Part shown: positions 8,380 to 17,911 of the stretch, in pieces
Layout: the number at the start of each line of letters is the position of its first letter
How positions within the stretch are numbered: position 1 is the stretch's first letter
Assembly: GCF_020532555.1 (NCBI RefSeq)
Contig: NZ_JAJBBR010000012.1
Span: 62,001-126,000, forward strand
Length of the DNA stretch: 64,000 bases
From: Microvirga lenta
Lineage (GTDB): Bacteria; Pseudomonadota; Alphaproteobacteria; Rhizobiales; Beijerinckiaceae
Direction: 5' to 3'
The notes under the pieces: model-generated
What the model was told of the DNA's origin: nothing
Seen by the model: only the letters and a program-made list of their open reading frames with translations
The model's database searches: none
Position numbers and translations under genes: made by a program

Positions 8380-10770
8380 ATGACCGACCCCCGCCTGCCG
8401 TATCTCTCCGAGTTCGAACGCAAGATTCTCTGGCTGTCGAGCTGGACCATTCACAACGCCAACCACCTGCGCCCCAACCGGGACGGGCTGAAGATCGGCG
8501 GGCACCAGGCTTCCTCCGCCTCGCTTTCCACCATCATGACGGCGCTCTACCTCGCCGTGCTGCGCCCGGAGGACCGGGTGGCCGTGAAGCCCCATGCGAG
8601 CCCCATCTTTCATGCGATCCAGTATCTCCTCGGCAACCAGACCCGGGAGAAGCTGGAGAATTTCCGCGGCTATAAGGGTGCGCAATCCTATCCCTCCCGC
8701 ACCAAGGACATCGACGACGTGGATTTCTCCACCGGATCGGTGGGACTCGGCGTCGCTCAGACGCTCTTTGCCAGTCTCGTTCAGGACTACGTGAAGGAGC
8801 ACTGGGCGAAGGAGCATCCGGAGGGGCGCATGATCGCCCTGGTGGGCGACGCGGAGATGGACGAGGGCAACATCTTCGAGGCTCTCCTGGAGGGCTGGAA
8901 GCAGGGCCTGCGCAACACCTGGTGGATCATCGACTACAACCGCCAGAGCCTCGATGCCGTGGTGCGGGAGGGCCTCTATGCACGATTCGAGTCGATCTTC
9001 CGCTCCTTCGGCTGGGACGTGGTGGTGCTCAAGCACGGCTCGCTCATGCAGGAGGCATTTCGCGAGCCCGGCGGCGAGAAGCTCCGCGACTGGATCGATT
9101 CATGCCCCAACCAGCTCTATTCCGCCCTCACCTTCCAGGGCGGAAAGGCTTGGCGCAAGCGCCTCCTCGACGATCTCGGCGATCAGGGGCCGGTGACCCG
9201 GCTCATCGAGAAGCGCTCCGACGAAGAGCTGGCGCGGCTGATGGGAAATCTCGGCGGCCATGACCTGCCGAGCCTGCTCCAGGCCTTCGAATCCATCGAC
9301 CACGACCGGCCGACGGTCTTCATCGCCTACACCATCAAGGGCATGGGCCTGCCCCTCGCCGGGCACAAGGACAACCATGCGGGCCTGCTCACCCCGACGC
9401 AGATGGAGGGCTATCGCGCATCCGCGAAGGTGCGGCCCGGCCACGAATGGGACAAGTTCGAAGGCCTGAACCTGCCGGCCGAGGACCTTCAGCGCTTCCT
9501 CGATTCCGTGCCGTTCAATACGCGGGGCACGCGCCGCTTCGAGGCGCCGGCCATTCCCGTGCCGGAGGCATTGCCGACTCCCTCCCAGCCTTCCATGTCC
9601 ACGCAGCAGGGTTTCGGCCTCATCCTCAACGAGCTGGCACGCTCGGATCTGCCGCTCGCGGACCGGATCGTCACGACCGCCCCCGACGTGACCGTCTCCA
9701 CCAACCTCGGCGCCTGGGTGAACCGGCGCGGGCTTTTCGCCCGCGAGGAGATGAAGGACATCTTCAAGTCCGAGCGCATTCCATCCACCTTCACCTGGGA
9801 TTTCGGCCCGAAGGGGCAGCATATCGAGCTCGGCATCGCCGAGATGAACCTGTTCATCCTGCTCTCGGCGCTGGGCCTGTCCCACTCCCTCTTCGGGGAG
9901 CGGATCCTGCCGATCGGAACGCTCTACGATCCGTTCATCGCCCGCGGCCTCGATGCCCTGAACTATGCCTGCTATCAGGATGCCCGCTTCATCGTCGCGG
10001 CCACTCCCTCGGGTGTGACGCTCGCTCCCGAAGGCGGGGCGCACCAGTCCATCGGCACGCCGCTCATCGGCCTGGCACAGGATGGCCTCGCCTCGTTCGA
10101 GCCGGCCTTCGTCGACGAGCTTTCCATCATCATGCGCTGGGCCTTCGACTACCTTCAGCGCGATGGCGAAGGCGAGCCCAACGAGCGCTCCTGGCTGCGC
10201 GACGAAACCGGCGGATCGGTCTATCTGCGCCTGTCCACCCGCACCCTCGACCAGCCCGGGCGCACCGTCACGCCGGAGCTTGCCGACGATATCGTGGACG
10301 GCGCCTACTGGATGCGCAAACCCGGCCCCAATGCCCAGGTGGTGATCGCCTATACCGGGACGGTTGCGCCGGAAGCCATCGAGGCGGTCGGGCTCATGGC
10401 CGAGGATCGGCGGGACGTCGGGCTGCTCGCCATCACCTCTGCCGACCGGCTCAACGCCGGCTGGACGGCGGCGCAACGGGCGCGGGAACGCGGTCTCGTC
10501 CACGCCCGCAGCCACATCGAACGGCTTCTCGGCGACCTGCCGCCCCATTGCGGCCTCGTGACGGTGATCGACGGGCACCCGGCGACGCTTGCCTGGCTCG
10601 GCTCGGTGCTGGGCCACCGCACCCGCTCGCTGGGCGTGGAGCATTTCGGGCAGACCGGCACGGTTCAGGACCTCTACCGGCACTTCGGCATCGACGCCCA
10701 GGGGATCATCGCGGCCGCCGAGATGATCGCTCCGGGACGGCCGATCCGGCACCTGAAGGCTTTGGGTTAG
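8380..10770 (+). CDS. AceE-type (homodimeric E1) / transketolase-family thiamine-diphosphate enzyme
   Basis: Protein of 796 aa related to the homodimeric pyruvate dehydrogenase E1 component. The thiamine-diphosphate/Mg motif is GDAEMDEGN followed by IIDYNRQSLDAV, which corresponds to GDGEMDEPE and the following segment in AceE. The central pyrimidine-binding domain (about residues 400-600) and the C-terminal transketolase domain are present. The start matches AceE only after its first 70 or so residues, so the E2-binding N-terminus is absent. No E2 or E3 genes are nearby. True substrate is unknown; a 2-oxoacid decarboxylase or transketolase-like reaction is likely. The ATG at 8380 is chosen because homology begins there; no clear ribosome site is seen. 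Confidence 0.85.
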   Translation: MTDPRLPYLSEFERKILWLSSWTIHNANHLRPNRDGLKIGGHQASSASLSTIMTALYLAVLRPEDRVAVKPHASPIFHAIQYLLGNQTREKLENFRGYKGAQSYPSRTKDIDDVDFSTGSVGLGVAQTLFASLVQDYVKEHWAKEHPEGRMIALVGDAEMDEGNIFEALLEGWKQGLRNTWWIIDYNRQSLDAVVREGLYARFESIFRSFGWDVVVLKHGSLMQEAFREPGGEKLRDWIDSCPNQLYSALTFQGGKAWRKRLLDDLGDQGPVTRLIEKRSDEELARLMGNLGGHDLPSLLQAFESIDHDRPTVFIAYTIKGMGLPLAGHKDNHAGLLTPTQMEGYRASAKVRPGHEWDKFEGLNLPAEDLQRFLDSVPFNTRGTRRFEAPAIPVPEALPTPSQPSMSTQQGFGLILNELARSDLPLADRIVTTAPDVTVSTNLGAWVNRRGLFAREEMKDIFKSERIPSTFTWDFGPKGQHIELGIAEMNLFILLSALGLSHSLFGERILPIGTLYDPFIARGLDALNYACYQDARFIVAATPSGVTLAPEGGAHQSIGTPLIGLAQDGLASFEPAFVDELSIIMRWAFDYLQRDGEGEPNERSWLRDETGGSVYLRLSTRTLDQPGRTVTPELADDIVDGAYWMRKPGPNAQVVIAYTGTVAPEAIEAVGLMAEDRRDVGLLAITSADRLNAGWTAAQRARERGLVHARSHIERLLGDLPPHCGLVTVIDGHPATLAWLGSVLGHRTRSLGVEHFGQTGTVQDLYRHFGIDAQGIIAAAEMIAPGRPIRHLKALG

Positions 10771-10789
10771 CAGGGAAACGGCCCGATCT

Positions 10790-10820
10790 CATTCCGGGCT
10801 CCCGGCCCGAGCCCGGAATG
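10790..10820. terminator. Hairpin between convergent genes, likely bidirectional terminator
   Basis: CATTCCGGGCTC (10790-10801) and GAGCCCGGAATG (10809-10820) form a perfect 12 bp stem with a 7-base loop, midway between two convergent genes. There is no long T-run, so intrinsic termination would be weak. Confidence 0.55.
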
Positions 10821-10852
10821 GAGCCTGTCCGCTCGCCTCGCCATCGGAGGCG

Positions 10853-11215
10853 TCAAAACAGCGGGTCGGGGAGCATTTCAGCCACAAGCCAAGCCGTGCA
10901 GAGCCACGACAAGCCGCCGAGGACGAGCATCGCCCCGGCGGAGATGCCTGCATCCCTGTCCGTCCAGAGCGCACTCATCAGCTTGCTCGGCTCCTCCGCG
11001 GCGCTCGCGGCGATTTCCGCAGAGCCGTTCGAGCCGGTGGTCGCGCCGCCGAACGTGAGCGCCCCCAAGGCCCCCATGCCGAGCGCCACATACATCGCCA
11101 AATCGAGCAACTCGGAATTCGCTCGAGTGCCGGTCAGCCAAGCTGCGACCGCCGTCGCAACGAGGGCCGCAAGGTTCAAGACGACCAGCCCTTTAGCGAT
11201 GCGTCCCGCCTTCAT
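10853..11215 (-). CDS. Small membrane protein, unknown function
   Basis: Protein of 120 aa with three probable transmembrane helices: about residues 8-28 (VVLNLAALVATAVAAWL), 38-58, and 95-113 (ISAGAMLVLGGLSWLCTAWL). No known family is recognised. GGAGG lies nine bases before the ATG. It follows tgt by 66 bp on the same strand and is probably the last gene of the coaD-to-tgt run. The conserved-looking hydrophobic pattern and good ribosome site support a real gene. Confidence 0.7.
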   Translation of the reverse strand: MKAGRIAKGLVVLNLAALVATAVAAWLTGTRANSELLDLAMYVALGMGALGALTFGGATTGSNGSAEIAASAAEEPSKLMSALWTDRDAGISAGAMLVLGGLSWLCTAWLVAEMLPDPLF

Positions 11216-11281
11216 TGCGTGTCGCCTCCGGCAGCGCGGCTCTCCTCACACGAAATCGGACCGCAGGGTTGGAGCGATGGC

Positions 11282-12463
11282 TCATCCTTCCGCCACCATG
11301 GCGGTATTGTCCACGTGTTCGCCGATATCGGCCTTGGCGTCGCGTTCGCCCTTCGCCCAGCCCTCCTTGACCTCGCCGACATAGTCTTCGAGCCGCCCTT
11401 CGGAGATGGCCTTGCGCAGACCCGCCATCAGATCCTGGTAATAGGCCAGGTTGTTCCAGGTCAGCAGCATCATGCCGAGGATCTCGTTGGAACGCACGAG
11501 ATGGTGGAGATAGGCACGCGAATAGGTATTGGAGGCCGTGCACTTCGATTCCGGATCGAGCGGGCTCGTGTCCTCGGCGAACCTGGCGTTGCGCAGGTTC
11601 ATGCGGCCGTGGCGGGTGAAGACCTGTCCGTGGCGTCCGGCCCGGGTGGGCATGACGCAGTCGAACATGTCGACGCCGCGGCGCACGGCCTCGATGATGT
11701 CGTCCGGCGTGCCGACGCCCATGAGGTAGCGCGGCTTCTCCTTCGGCATATGCGGCTCGACCGTCTCGATCATGCGCAGCATCACGTCCTGCGGCTCGCC
11801 GACCGCAAGGCCGCCGATGGCGTAGCCCTTGAGGTCGAGGGCCGCGAGCTCCTTCGCGCTCTCGATGCGAAGCCGCTCGACCGCCCCGCCCTGCACGATG
11901 CCGAACATCGCCTTGCCGGGCTGCTCGCCGAAGGCGACGCGGCAGCGTTCCGCCCAGCGCAGGGAAAGACGCATGGCCTTCTCGGCCACCTCGTCGGAAC
12001 AGGGCAGCTTCACGCACTCGTCCAGCTGCATCTGGATGTCGGAGCCGAGCAGCCCCTGGATCTCGATGGAGCGCTCCGGCGTCAGCACATGGGTCGAGCC
12101 GTCGATATGCGACTGGAAGGTGACGCCGGTCTCGTCGATCTTGCGCAGGGCGGCAAGGGACATGACCTGGAAGCCGCCGGAATCGGTGAGGATCGGGTAA
12201 GGCCAGTTCATGAAATGGTGCAATCCGCCCAGCCGTGCGACCCGCTCCGCCCCTGGACGCAGCATCAGGTGGTACGTGTTGCCGAGCACCACGTCCGCGC
12301 CGAGTGCCTTCACCTGATCGGGATACATGGCCTTCACGGTCGCCGCCGTTCCGACCGGCATGAAGGCGGGCGTGCGGATGACGCCGCGCGGCATGCGGAT
12401 TTCGCCCGTACGGGCCGCGCCATCAGTCTTGTTGACCGTGAAGGTGAAGTTTTCCGTGGTCAT
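11282..12463 (-). CDS. tgt: Queuine/preQ1 tRNA-guanine transglycosylase, zinc site degenerate
   Basis: Tgt (393 aa) exchanges guanine 34 of GUN-anticodon tRNAs for preQ1, the committed tRNA step of queuosine synthesis. The catalytic [11 protein letters not shown] motif and the C-terminal SRAYLHHL segment are clear. The zinc ligands of the E. coli enzyme (three Cys and one His) align with Ser306, Cys308, Ser311 and Asn337, so three of four are missing. The protein otherwise looks intact and full length. The ATG at 12463 was chosen because homology starts there. It lies 52 bp after queA, which encodes the next enzyme of the pathway. The zinc loss may be a lineage trait; see findings. Confidence 0.95.
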   Translation of the reverse strand: MTTENFTFTVNKTDGAARTGEIRMPRGVIRTPAFMPVGTAATVKAMYPDQVKALGADVVLGNTYHLMLRPGAERVARLGGLHHFMNWPYPILTDSGGFQVMSLAALRKIDETGVTFQSHIDGSTHVLTPERSIEIQGLLGSDIQMQLDECVKLPCSDEVAEKAMRLSLRWAERCRVAFGEQPGKAMFGIVQGGAVERLRIESAKELAALDLKGYAIGGLAVGEPQDVMLRMIETVEPHMPKEKPRYLMGVGTPDDIIEAVRRGVDMFDCVMPTRAGRHGQVFTRHGRMNLRNARFAEDTSPLDPESKCTASNTYSRAYLHHLVRSNEILGMMLLTWNNLAYYQDLMAGLRKAISEGRLEDYVGEVKEGWAKGERDAKADIGEHVDNTAMVAEG

Positions 12464-12515
12464 AAAAACCTCGCTGTCGCTCCCGCTTGCCGGGGCATCG
12501 GGACCGGTATGAGCG

Positions 12516-13595
12516 TCAATGCCGAAACAGCAGACTCGCGTCGCCATACGAATAGAAACGGTAGCCGGTTTCGATAGCATGGGAATAAGCCGCCCGCATC
12601 CGTTCCAGTCCGGCGAAGGCCGAGACCAGCATGAACAGGGTCGAGCGCGGCAGGTGGAAATTGGTCATGAGCACGTCCACCGCCTTGAAGCGGTAGCCGG
12701 GCGTGATGAAAATGGCAGTGTCGCCGGAGAACGGGGCAATGGAGCCGTCCTCCCGGGCCGCGCTCTCCAGCAGCCGGAGCGAGGTGGTGCCCACCGCAAC
12801 GATGCGGCCTCCCCTCGCCCGCGCCTCGTTGAGCGCGCGCGCGGTCTCTGCCGAGACCGAGCCCCATTCCGCGTGCATCCGGTGTTCGGACGTGTCGTCC
12901 GCCTTCACGGGCAGGAAGGTTCCGGCGCCGACATGGAGCGTCACGAAGTGCCGTGCGATGCCGCGTTCATCGAGGCGGCGGAAGAGATCCTCAGTGAAAT
13001 GCAGGCCGGCCGTGGGCGCCGCGACCGCTCCCTCGTCCCGGGCATAGACGGTCTGGTAGTCGGTCCTGTCCTTGTCGTCGGTGGCGCGCTTGCCCGCGAT
13101 ATAGGGCGGCAACGGCAGCTCCCCGAGCCGGGCAATGGCCTCGTCCAGAAAGGGGCCGGAGAAGGAGAAGCGTAGGGTAACGTCGCCGCCCTCGCCCTTT
13201 TCCTCGACCTCCGCATCGAGGCGCACAAGTTCGCAGGCCGTGCTTTCGGACGCCTCGCCGAAACGGATCCGGTCGCCGACCTGAAGCTTCTTGGCCGGCC
13301 GGGCGAAGGCGCGCCAGCAATCCGCCCCCTCCCGCTTATGCAGCATGATCTCGACCCGCGCCGCCGTTTCCTCGCGCACGCGCAGGCCGTAGAGACGGGA
13401 CGGAATGACCTTGGTGTTGTTGAGGACGAGCACGTCCCCCGGCCGCAGGAGATCCGGCAGATCGCGGACGATGCGATCTTCAGGTGTCTCCTCTTCGGGC
13501 CGCACCACGAGCATGCGCGCGGCATCCCGCGGCTCCACGGGGCGCAGCGCGATGCTGGATTCGGGAAGGTCGAAATCGAAGAGGTCGACGCGCAT
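12516..13595 (-). CDS. queA: S-adenosylmethionine:tRNA ribosyltransferase-isomerase
   Basis: QueA (359 aa) transfers and isomerises the ribosyl group of S-adenosylmethionine onto preQ1-modified tRNA to give epoxyqueuosine. Family features include the start [16 protein letters not shown], the segment [16 protein letters not shown], and the conserved [12 protein letters not shown] and [10 protein letters not shown] stretches. Length is as usual for the family. The start at 13595 coincides with the family N-terminus. It is directly upstream of tgt, so two of the core queuosine genes are co-transcribed. Confidence 0.96.
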   Translation of the reverse strand: MRVDLFDFDLPESSIALRPVEPRDAARMLVVRPEEETPEDRIVRDLPDLLRPGDVLVLNNTKVIPSRLYGLRVREETAARVEIMLHKREGADCWRAFARPAKKLQVGDRIRFGEASESTACELVRLDAEVEEKGEGGDVTLRFSFSGPFLDEAIARLGELPLPPYIAGKRATDDKDRTDYQTVYARDEGAVAAPTAGLHFTEDLFRRLDERGIARHFVTLHVGAGTFLPVKADDTSEHRMHAEWGSVSAETARALNEARARGGRIVAVGTTSLRLLESAAREDGSIAPFSGDTAIFITPGYRFKAVDVLMTNFHLPRSTLFMLVSAFAGLERMRAAYSHAIETGYRFYSYGDASLLFRH

Positions 13596-13709
13596 GGGGG
13601 ATCCCGCTCTCCACGCGACCCCGGGGCTCTCCCCGGGGACATCCATTAGCTCAAGGCGTGGATGGCCGGATCGTGTCCGGCCATGAGGAGAGTTGATGCG
13701 GAACGGCTC

Positions 13710-14177
13710 TTACGCCGCGTCCGCCGCAACCTTCATGGACACGATCCGGTCGGGATCGCGCACGGGCTCGCCGCGCTTGATCTTGTCCACGTTCTCCATG
13801 CCCTCGGTGACCTTGCCCCAGACGGTGTACTGCTTGTCGAGGAAGCGGGCGTCGTCGAAGACGATGAAGAACTGCGAGTTCGCAGAATTCGGGGCATTGG
13901 TGCGGGCCATGGAGCAGACGCCGCGCACGTGAGGCTCGGCGTTGAACTCGGCCTTCAGGTCGGGCAGGTCGGAGCCGCCGGTTCCGGTGCCGGTCGGATC
14001 GCCGGTCTGGGCCATGAAGCCCTCGATCACCCGGTGGAACGGCACGTTGTCGTAGAATCCCTGGCGGGCCAGGGTCTTGATCCGCTCCACGTGGTTCGGC
14101 GCCAGATCGGGACGCAGCTCGATGACCACACGGCCCTTCGTGGTCTCCATGATGATGGTGTTTTCCGGGTCAGCCAT
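13710..14177 (-). CDS. Cytoplasmic cyclophilin-type peptidyl-prolyl isomerase
   Basis: Cyclophilin of 155 aa without a signal peptide, so cytoplasmic. It shows VERIKTLARQGFYDN, FHRVIEGFMAQTGDPTGTG and the ANSQFFIVF core of the family; the active-site arginine lies in FHRV. The ATG at 14177 is preferred because MADPENTI begins the fold and AGGAG precedes it. It sits in the coaD-to-tgt cluster, 53 bp after the preceding gene. It is very similar to the secreted cyclophilin at 14746-15294, an old tandem duplication with separate compartments. Confidence 0.95.
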   Translation of the reverse strand: MADPENTIIMETTKGRVVIELRPDLAPNHVERIKTLARQGFYDNVPFHRVIEGFMAQTGDPTGTGTGGSDLPDLKAEFNAEPHVRGVCSMARTNAPNSANSQFFIVFDDARFLDKQYTVWGKVTEGMENVDKIKRGEPVRDPDRIVSMKVAADAA

Positions 14178-14230
14178 GGGGTTCTCCTGTTCTGGCTTTC
14201 TAAGGGGGTGTCGTCCGACAGCCGTGCCGG

Positions 14231-14745
14231 TCACATAGGCCGGTTGTCGACAAAACGGAAGATGAACGGGCGTCCGGCTATGGCGGCACCGAGACCGTCC
14301 GTGAAGGGAAGCGGGGTGCAGCGCTCGAAAGCCTCCCCGACGGACCGGGTGAAGGCCTCCCGCCGGTTCCCGTCCTTCCCTGCCTTGTAATAGGTGGCGC
14401 GGGGTGGCCCGAGCACCTCGCCATTGCGCTTGAAGGCAACGCGCAAGGTGAGCTCCTGCCCGGAATATCCCTTATCCCGCGAGGGCTTCCAGCAGGCCTG
14501 GATGGCCTGGAAGACCTCACGGATCTTGTCGACGCGGCGTAGCGGGGTCGCATCGTCCTGGGGGTGAACCGTGCCGATGGAACCCTCCGGCAGCGGTAGC
14601 GGCGGCTCGAGCATCTGCTGCCGCTCATCCGGATCCCAGACGGGCGAAAACCCCTCGTCCTGGGCTGCCAGCGGGGATGCGGCGGCCAGGGCGAGGAGCA
14701 ACGCGGCGGCACCCCGCCACGCTCCGGATGGCGGCAGGGCACGCA

Positions 14746-14746
<1 letters not shown>
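14231..14746 (-). CDS. Secreted protein with TonB-C-terminal-like domain, unknown role
   Basis: Protein of 171 aa. Residues 1-28 form a signal peptide (hydrophobic AALLLALAAASPLAAQ, cleavage after Ala-Gln or nearby). The rest resembles a short TonB/TolA-like C-terminal fold: IQACWKPS, then ELTLRVAFKRNGEVLGPP, then AFERCTPLPF. Such domains are common in alphaproteobacterial periplasmic proteins of unknown function. Its ATG overlaps the stop of the upstream cyclophilin (TAATG), so translation is coupled. The two cysteines could form a disulfide. Function is unassigned. Confidence 0.75.
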
Positions 14747-15294
<548 letters not shown>

Positions 15295-15322
15295 GAGGTA
15301 GTCTCCTTCGAGGATTACGGCG

Positions 15323-15823
15323 TCATGGCCGCTTGAATTTGGCCCCTAACCGCTCGGCGACAAGGTCTGGCACGAAAGCCGAGACATCGCCGCCCATTCC
15401 GGCGATCTGACGCACAAGCGTGGCAGTGATGGGGCGAACGGGGGGCGAAGCGGCAAAGAAAACCGTCTGGACCTCCGGCGCCATGGCGGCATTCATGGAC
15501 GCCATCTGGATCTCGTAGTCGAAATCCGTCCCATCCCGCAGGCCCCTGACGATGAGGGAGGCACCGTGACGCCGGGCGGCCTCGACGGCGAGGTCGCGGA
15601 AGGTCACCACCTCCAGCTCCACCCCCTGCCCCTGCAGAACAGGCCCGCAGACCGCCCGCAGCAGCTCCGCCCGCTCCTCGGCGCTGAAGATCGGCGTCTT
15701 CGAGGAATGGACCCCGATGGCCACCACGATCCTATCCGCCACACGGCAAGCCTGGCGCAGGACGTCCAGGTGGCCGTTGGTGACGGGATCGAAGCTGCCG
15801 GTATAGAGCGCGGTTCGGGTCAT
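15323..15823 (-). CDS. coaD: Phosphopantetheine adenylyltransferase
   Basis: CoaD (166 aa) makes dephospho-CoA from 4'-phosphopantetheine and ATP, the penultimate step of coenzyme A synthesis. The nucleotidyltransferase signature [14 protein letters not shown] holds the HxGH-type motif (here NGH), and the C-terminal [20 protein letters not shown] replaces the usual ISSxxVR segment. Length is standard. The start at 15823 matches the family N-terminus. It heads the leftward cluster of cyclophilin, queA and tgt genes, an order seen in other Hyphomicrobiales. Confidence 0.95.
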   Translation of the reverse strand: MTRTALYTGSFDPVTNGHLDVLRQACRVADRIVVAIGVHSSKTPIFSAEERAELLRAVCGPVLQGQGVELEVVTFRDLAVEAARRHGASLIVRGLRDGTDFDYEIQMASMNAAMAPEVQTVFFAASPPVRPITATLVRQIAGMGGDVSAFVPDLVAERLGAKFKRP

Positions 15824-15933
15824 GCGCCTATGGCGTAGCTTGAGATGTGCAGAAGGGCAAGCTGTGCCGCAGCGCACAGCCGCCCTCGCCTTCCCATGCG
15901 AAAACCGCTGCGGCCTTGGAAAAGGAGGGTCCG

Positions 15934-16011
15934 ATGATCTTTCGTCTTTTCGTTGTCGTTGTGACGGCAGCCCTCGTTCTCAGCCCTGCGGCCCTGGCGG
16001 CCTATCTGTGA
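15934..16011 (+). CDS. Candidate 25-residue hydrophobic small protein
   Basis: ATG at 15934 is preceded by AAAAGGAGGG with ideal spacing, the strongest ribosome site in this stretch, and opens a 25-codon frame. The product begins Met-Ile-Phe-Arg, then has a run of Val/Ala/Leu and ends Ala-Leu-Ala-Ala-Tyr-Leu. It looks like a lone signal peptide or a tiny membrane protein. It is divergent from coaD. It could also be a chance frame or the remnant of a secreted protein. No family is recognised. Confidence 0.4.
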   Translation: MIFRLFVVVVTAALVLSPAALAAYL

Positions 16012-16253
16012 CCTGCCCCTTGCGGGCGGCCACGCTACTGGCCGACAGGAACAGGCCTAAGAGGAGAGTGGGAAATGGCGATGTGGCATGGGAGACGGTG
16101 CCCGGGCCCTAGGGGCGAAGCTCCTCTCATGAAGGTGTCGAGCGACCAGGGATCCAGCTCGACGAACCCGGCCATCGTCGCAGTGAGGCCGAAGGTGAAG
16201 GAATTCGGCATCGGCTATACCCAATAAGCACGAGTGGCTGCGCAGAGATCCCG
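16012..16253. other. Intergenic stretch upstream of tyrS, no gene seen
   Basis: No coding frame with a ribosome site or family resemblance is visible. The stretch leads into a promoter-like element and a terminator-like hairpin upstream of tyrS, annotated separately. Confidence 0.45.
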
Positions 16254-16282
16254 TTGACCGGCGTGGGGAGAACGGATAGAAA
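16254..16282 (+). promoter_or_regulatory. Candidate sigma-70 promoter upstream of tyrS
   Basis: TTGACC (16254-16259) and TAGAAA (16277-16282) are separated by 17 bp, the optimal spacing. Transcription would start near 16290, giving a leader of about 160 bases before tyrS that contains the hairpin at 16375-16393. Confidence 0.45.
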
Positions 16283-16374
16283 CTGCCACATGATCACACG
16301 CCGCAACCATTCCGCGAAGTATTATACGCCGTCCCCATAGGGCGGCTGCGTTTGGTTGTGACCTGACGATCCAT

Positions 16375-16400
16375 GCCGCCGCAGTCCGGCGGCGTTTTCA
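16375..16400 (+). terminator. Terminator-like hairpin in the tyrS leader
   Basis: GCCGCCG (16375-16381) and CGGCGGC (16387-16393) form a perfect 7 bp GC stem with a 5-base loop, followed by GTTTTCATTT. A second GC-rich hairpin candidate lies just upstream at about 16328-16346. It lies between the candidate promoter and tyrS, so it could be an attenuator or the end of a small RNA of about 110 bases. Confidence 0.5.
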
Positions 16401-16451
16401 TTTCAGGATCGGTCTCCGGCCTGCGGCTCACCCCGAGCCAAGGAGACCACG

Positions 16452-17702
16452 ATGACCAGTCCCACCTCTGCCTTCCTGAAGACGCTCACCGAGCGCGGCT
16501 TCATTCATCAATGCACCGACCTCGCGGCCCTCGACGAGCGGCTGTCGGCGGGGCCTATCGCGGCTTACGTCGGCTTCGACGCAACCGCCGACAGTCTGCA
16601 CACGGGGCACCTCCTGCCGATCATGACCCTGCGCTGGCTGCAGCGTTCGGGCCACAAGCCGGTCGTGCTCGTCGGCGGGGGAACCACGCAGATCGGCGAC
16701 CCGAGCTTTCGCGACACCAGCCGCCCGCTGCTCGACGACGACCAGATCGCAAGGAATATCGCCGGGCTGAAGCAGGTCTTCTCGCGCTACCTCACCTTCG
16801 GCGACGGGCCGACCGACGCGGTGATGGTGAACAATGCGGACTGGCTCGATCCCCTGCGGTACCTGCCTTTCCTGAGGGATTTCGGCACCCATTTCACGAT
16901 CAACCGGATGCTGAGCTTCGACAGCGTGCGCCAGCGGCTCGAGCGCGAGCAGCCCCTGACCCTGCTCGAGTTCAACTACATGGTCCTGCAGGCGTTCGAC
17001 TTCCTGGAATTGTCGCGCCAGCACGGCTGCGTGCTGCAGATGGGCGGATCGGACCAGTGGGGCAACATCGTCAACGGCATCGAGTTGGCCCGGCGCATCG
17101 ACCAGCGCCAGCTCTTCGGCCTCACCACGCCGCTGCTGACCACGTCGGCCGGAACCAAGATGGGCAAGACCGCGGGCGGCGCGGTCTGGCTCAACGTCGA
17201 GCGGCTGAGCCCCTACGGGTTCTGGCAGTTCTGGCGCAACACCGAGGACGACGACGTCGCGCGCTTTCTGCGCCTCTTCACCGAGCTTCCCCTCGACGAG
17301 GTGCAACGCCTCGGCCGCCTGAGGGGCACCGAGATCAACGAGGCGAAGCGCATCCTCGCCACGGAGGTCACGCGCCTCGCCCACGGCGACGAGGCGGCGC
17401 GGGAGGCCGAGGAGACGGCGCATCGCACCTTTGTCGAGGGAGATTCGACGGCAGGCTTGCCGAGCATCGAACTGCCGAGTGCCGAACTGGAAGCGGGGGT
17501 GCCCGTGGCAAACCTTCTTCATCTCGCCGGCTTGGCTTCCTCGCGGAGCGAGGGCCGGCGACTGATCAAGGGCGGCGGCGCAAGGCTGAATGGCACCTCC
17601 GTCACCGACGAGGCCGCCATCGCCACGAGCGCCGACCTACGCGACGGAACGCTGATCCTGGCGGCGGGACGGAAGAGGCACGTGGCGGTCCGTGTGGCGT
17701 GA
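16452..17702 (+). CDS. tyrS: Tyrosyl-tRNA synthetase
   Basis: TyrRS (416 aa) charges tRNA-Tyr with tyrosine. The class I HIGH-type motif is HTGHLLP (about residues 48-54) and the KMSKS-type motif is KMGKT near residue 237. The tyrosine-binding [13 protein letters not shown] and GSDQWGNI segments are present. The C-terminal S4 RNA-binding domain (about residues 350-410) contains [22 protein letters not shown] precedes the ATG by seven bases. It is convergent with gyrA. Confidence 0.97.
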   Translation: MTSPTSAFLKTLTERGFIHQCTDLAALDERLSAGPIAAYVGFDATADSLHTGHLLPIMTLRWLQRSGHKPVVLVGGGTTQIGDPSFRDTSRPLLDDDQIARNIAGLKQVFSRYLTFGDGPTDAVMVNNADWLDPLRYLPFLRDFGTHFTINRMLSFDSVRQRLEREQPLTLLEFNYMVLQAFDFLELSRQHGCVLQMGGSDQWGNIVNGIELARRIDQRQLFGLTTPLLTTSAGTKMGKTAGGAVWLNVERLSPYGFWQFWRNTEDDDVARFLRLFTELPLDEVQRLGRLRGTEINEAKRILATEVTRLAHGDEAAREAEETAHRTFVEGDSTAGLPSIELPSAELEAGVPVANLLHLAGLASSRSEGRRLIKGGGARLNGTSVTDEAAIATSADLRDGTLILAAGRKRHVAVRVA

Positions 17703-17854
17703 TGATCTCCGGTACCGCTATCGGCTGCATAGCGGTGCGGGGCGTCCATGGGCGTACCGGTGCCGGATCGGGGCCAACTCGGTCCTGTTCCATTGCCAGA
17801 CCCTGGCACTGACAGGCTCAGTCCGCACCTGCGGTAGCGAAAATACCTGAAACA

Positions 17855-17884
17855 GAAATGGCCGGGACCGTGCCCGGCCATTTC
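17855..17884. terminator. Bidirectional terminator between tyrS and gyrA
   Basis: GAAATGGCCGGG (17855-17866) and CCCGGCCATTTC (17873-17884) form a perfect 12 bp stem with a 6-base loop between two convergent genes. The A/T-containing base of the stem gives a short U-run in both directions. Confidence 0.7.
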
Positions 17885-17911
17885 GATTCTCAAGGCTCTG
17901 TGCAGGTGGCC

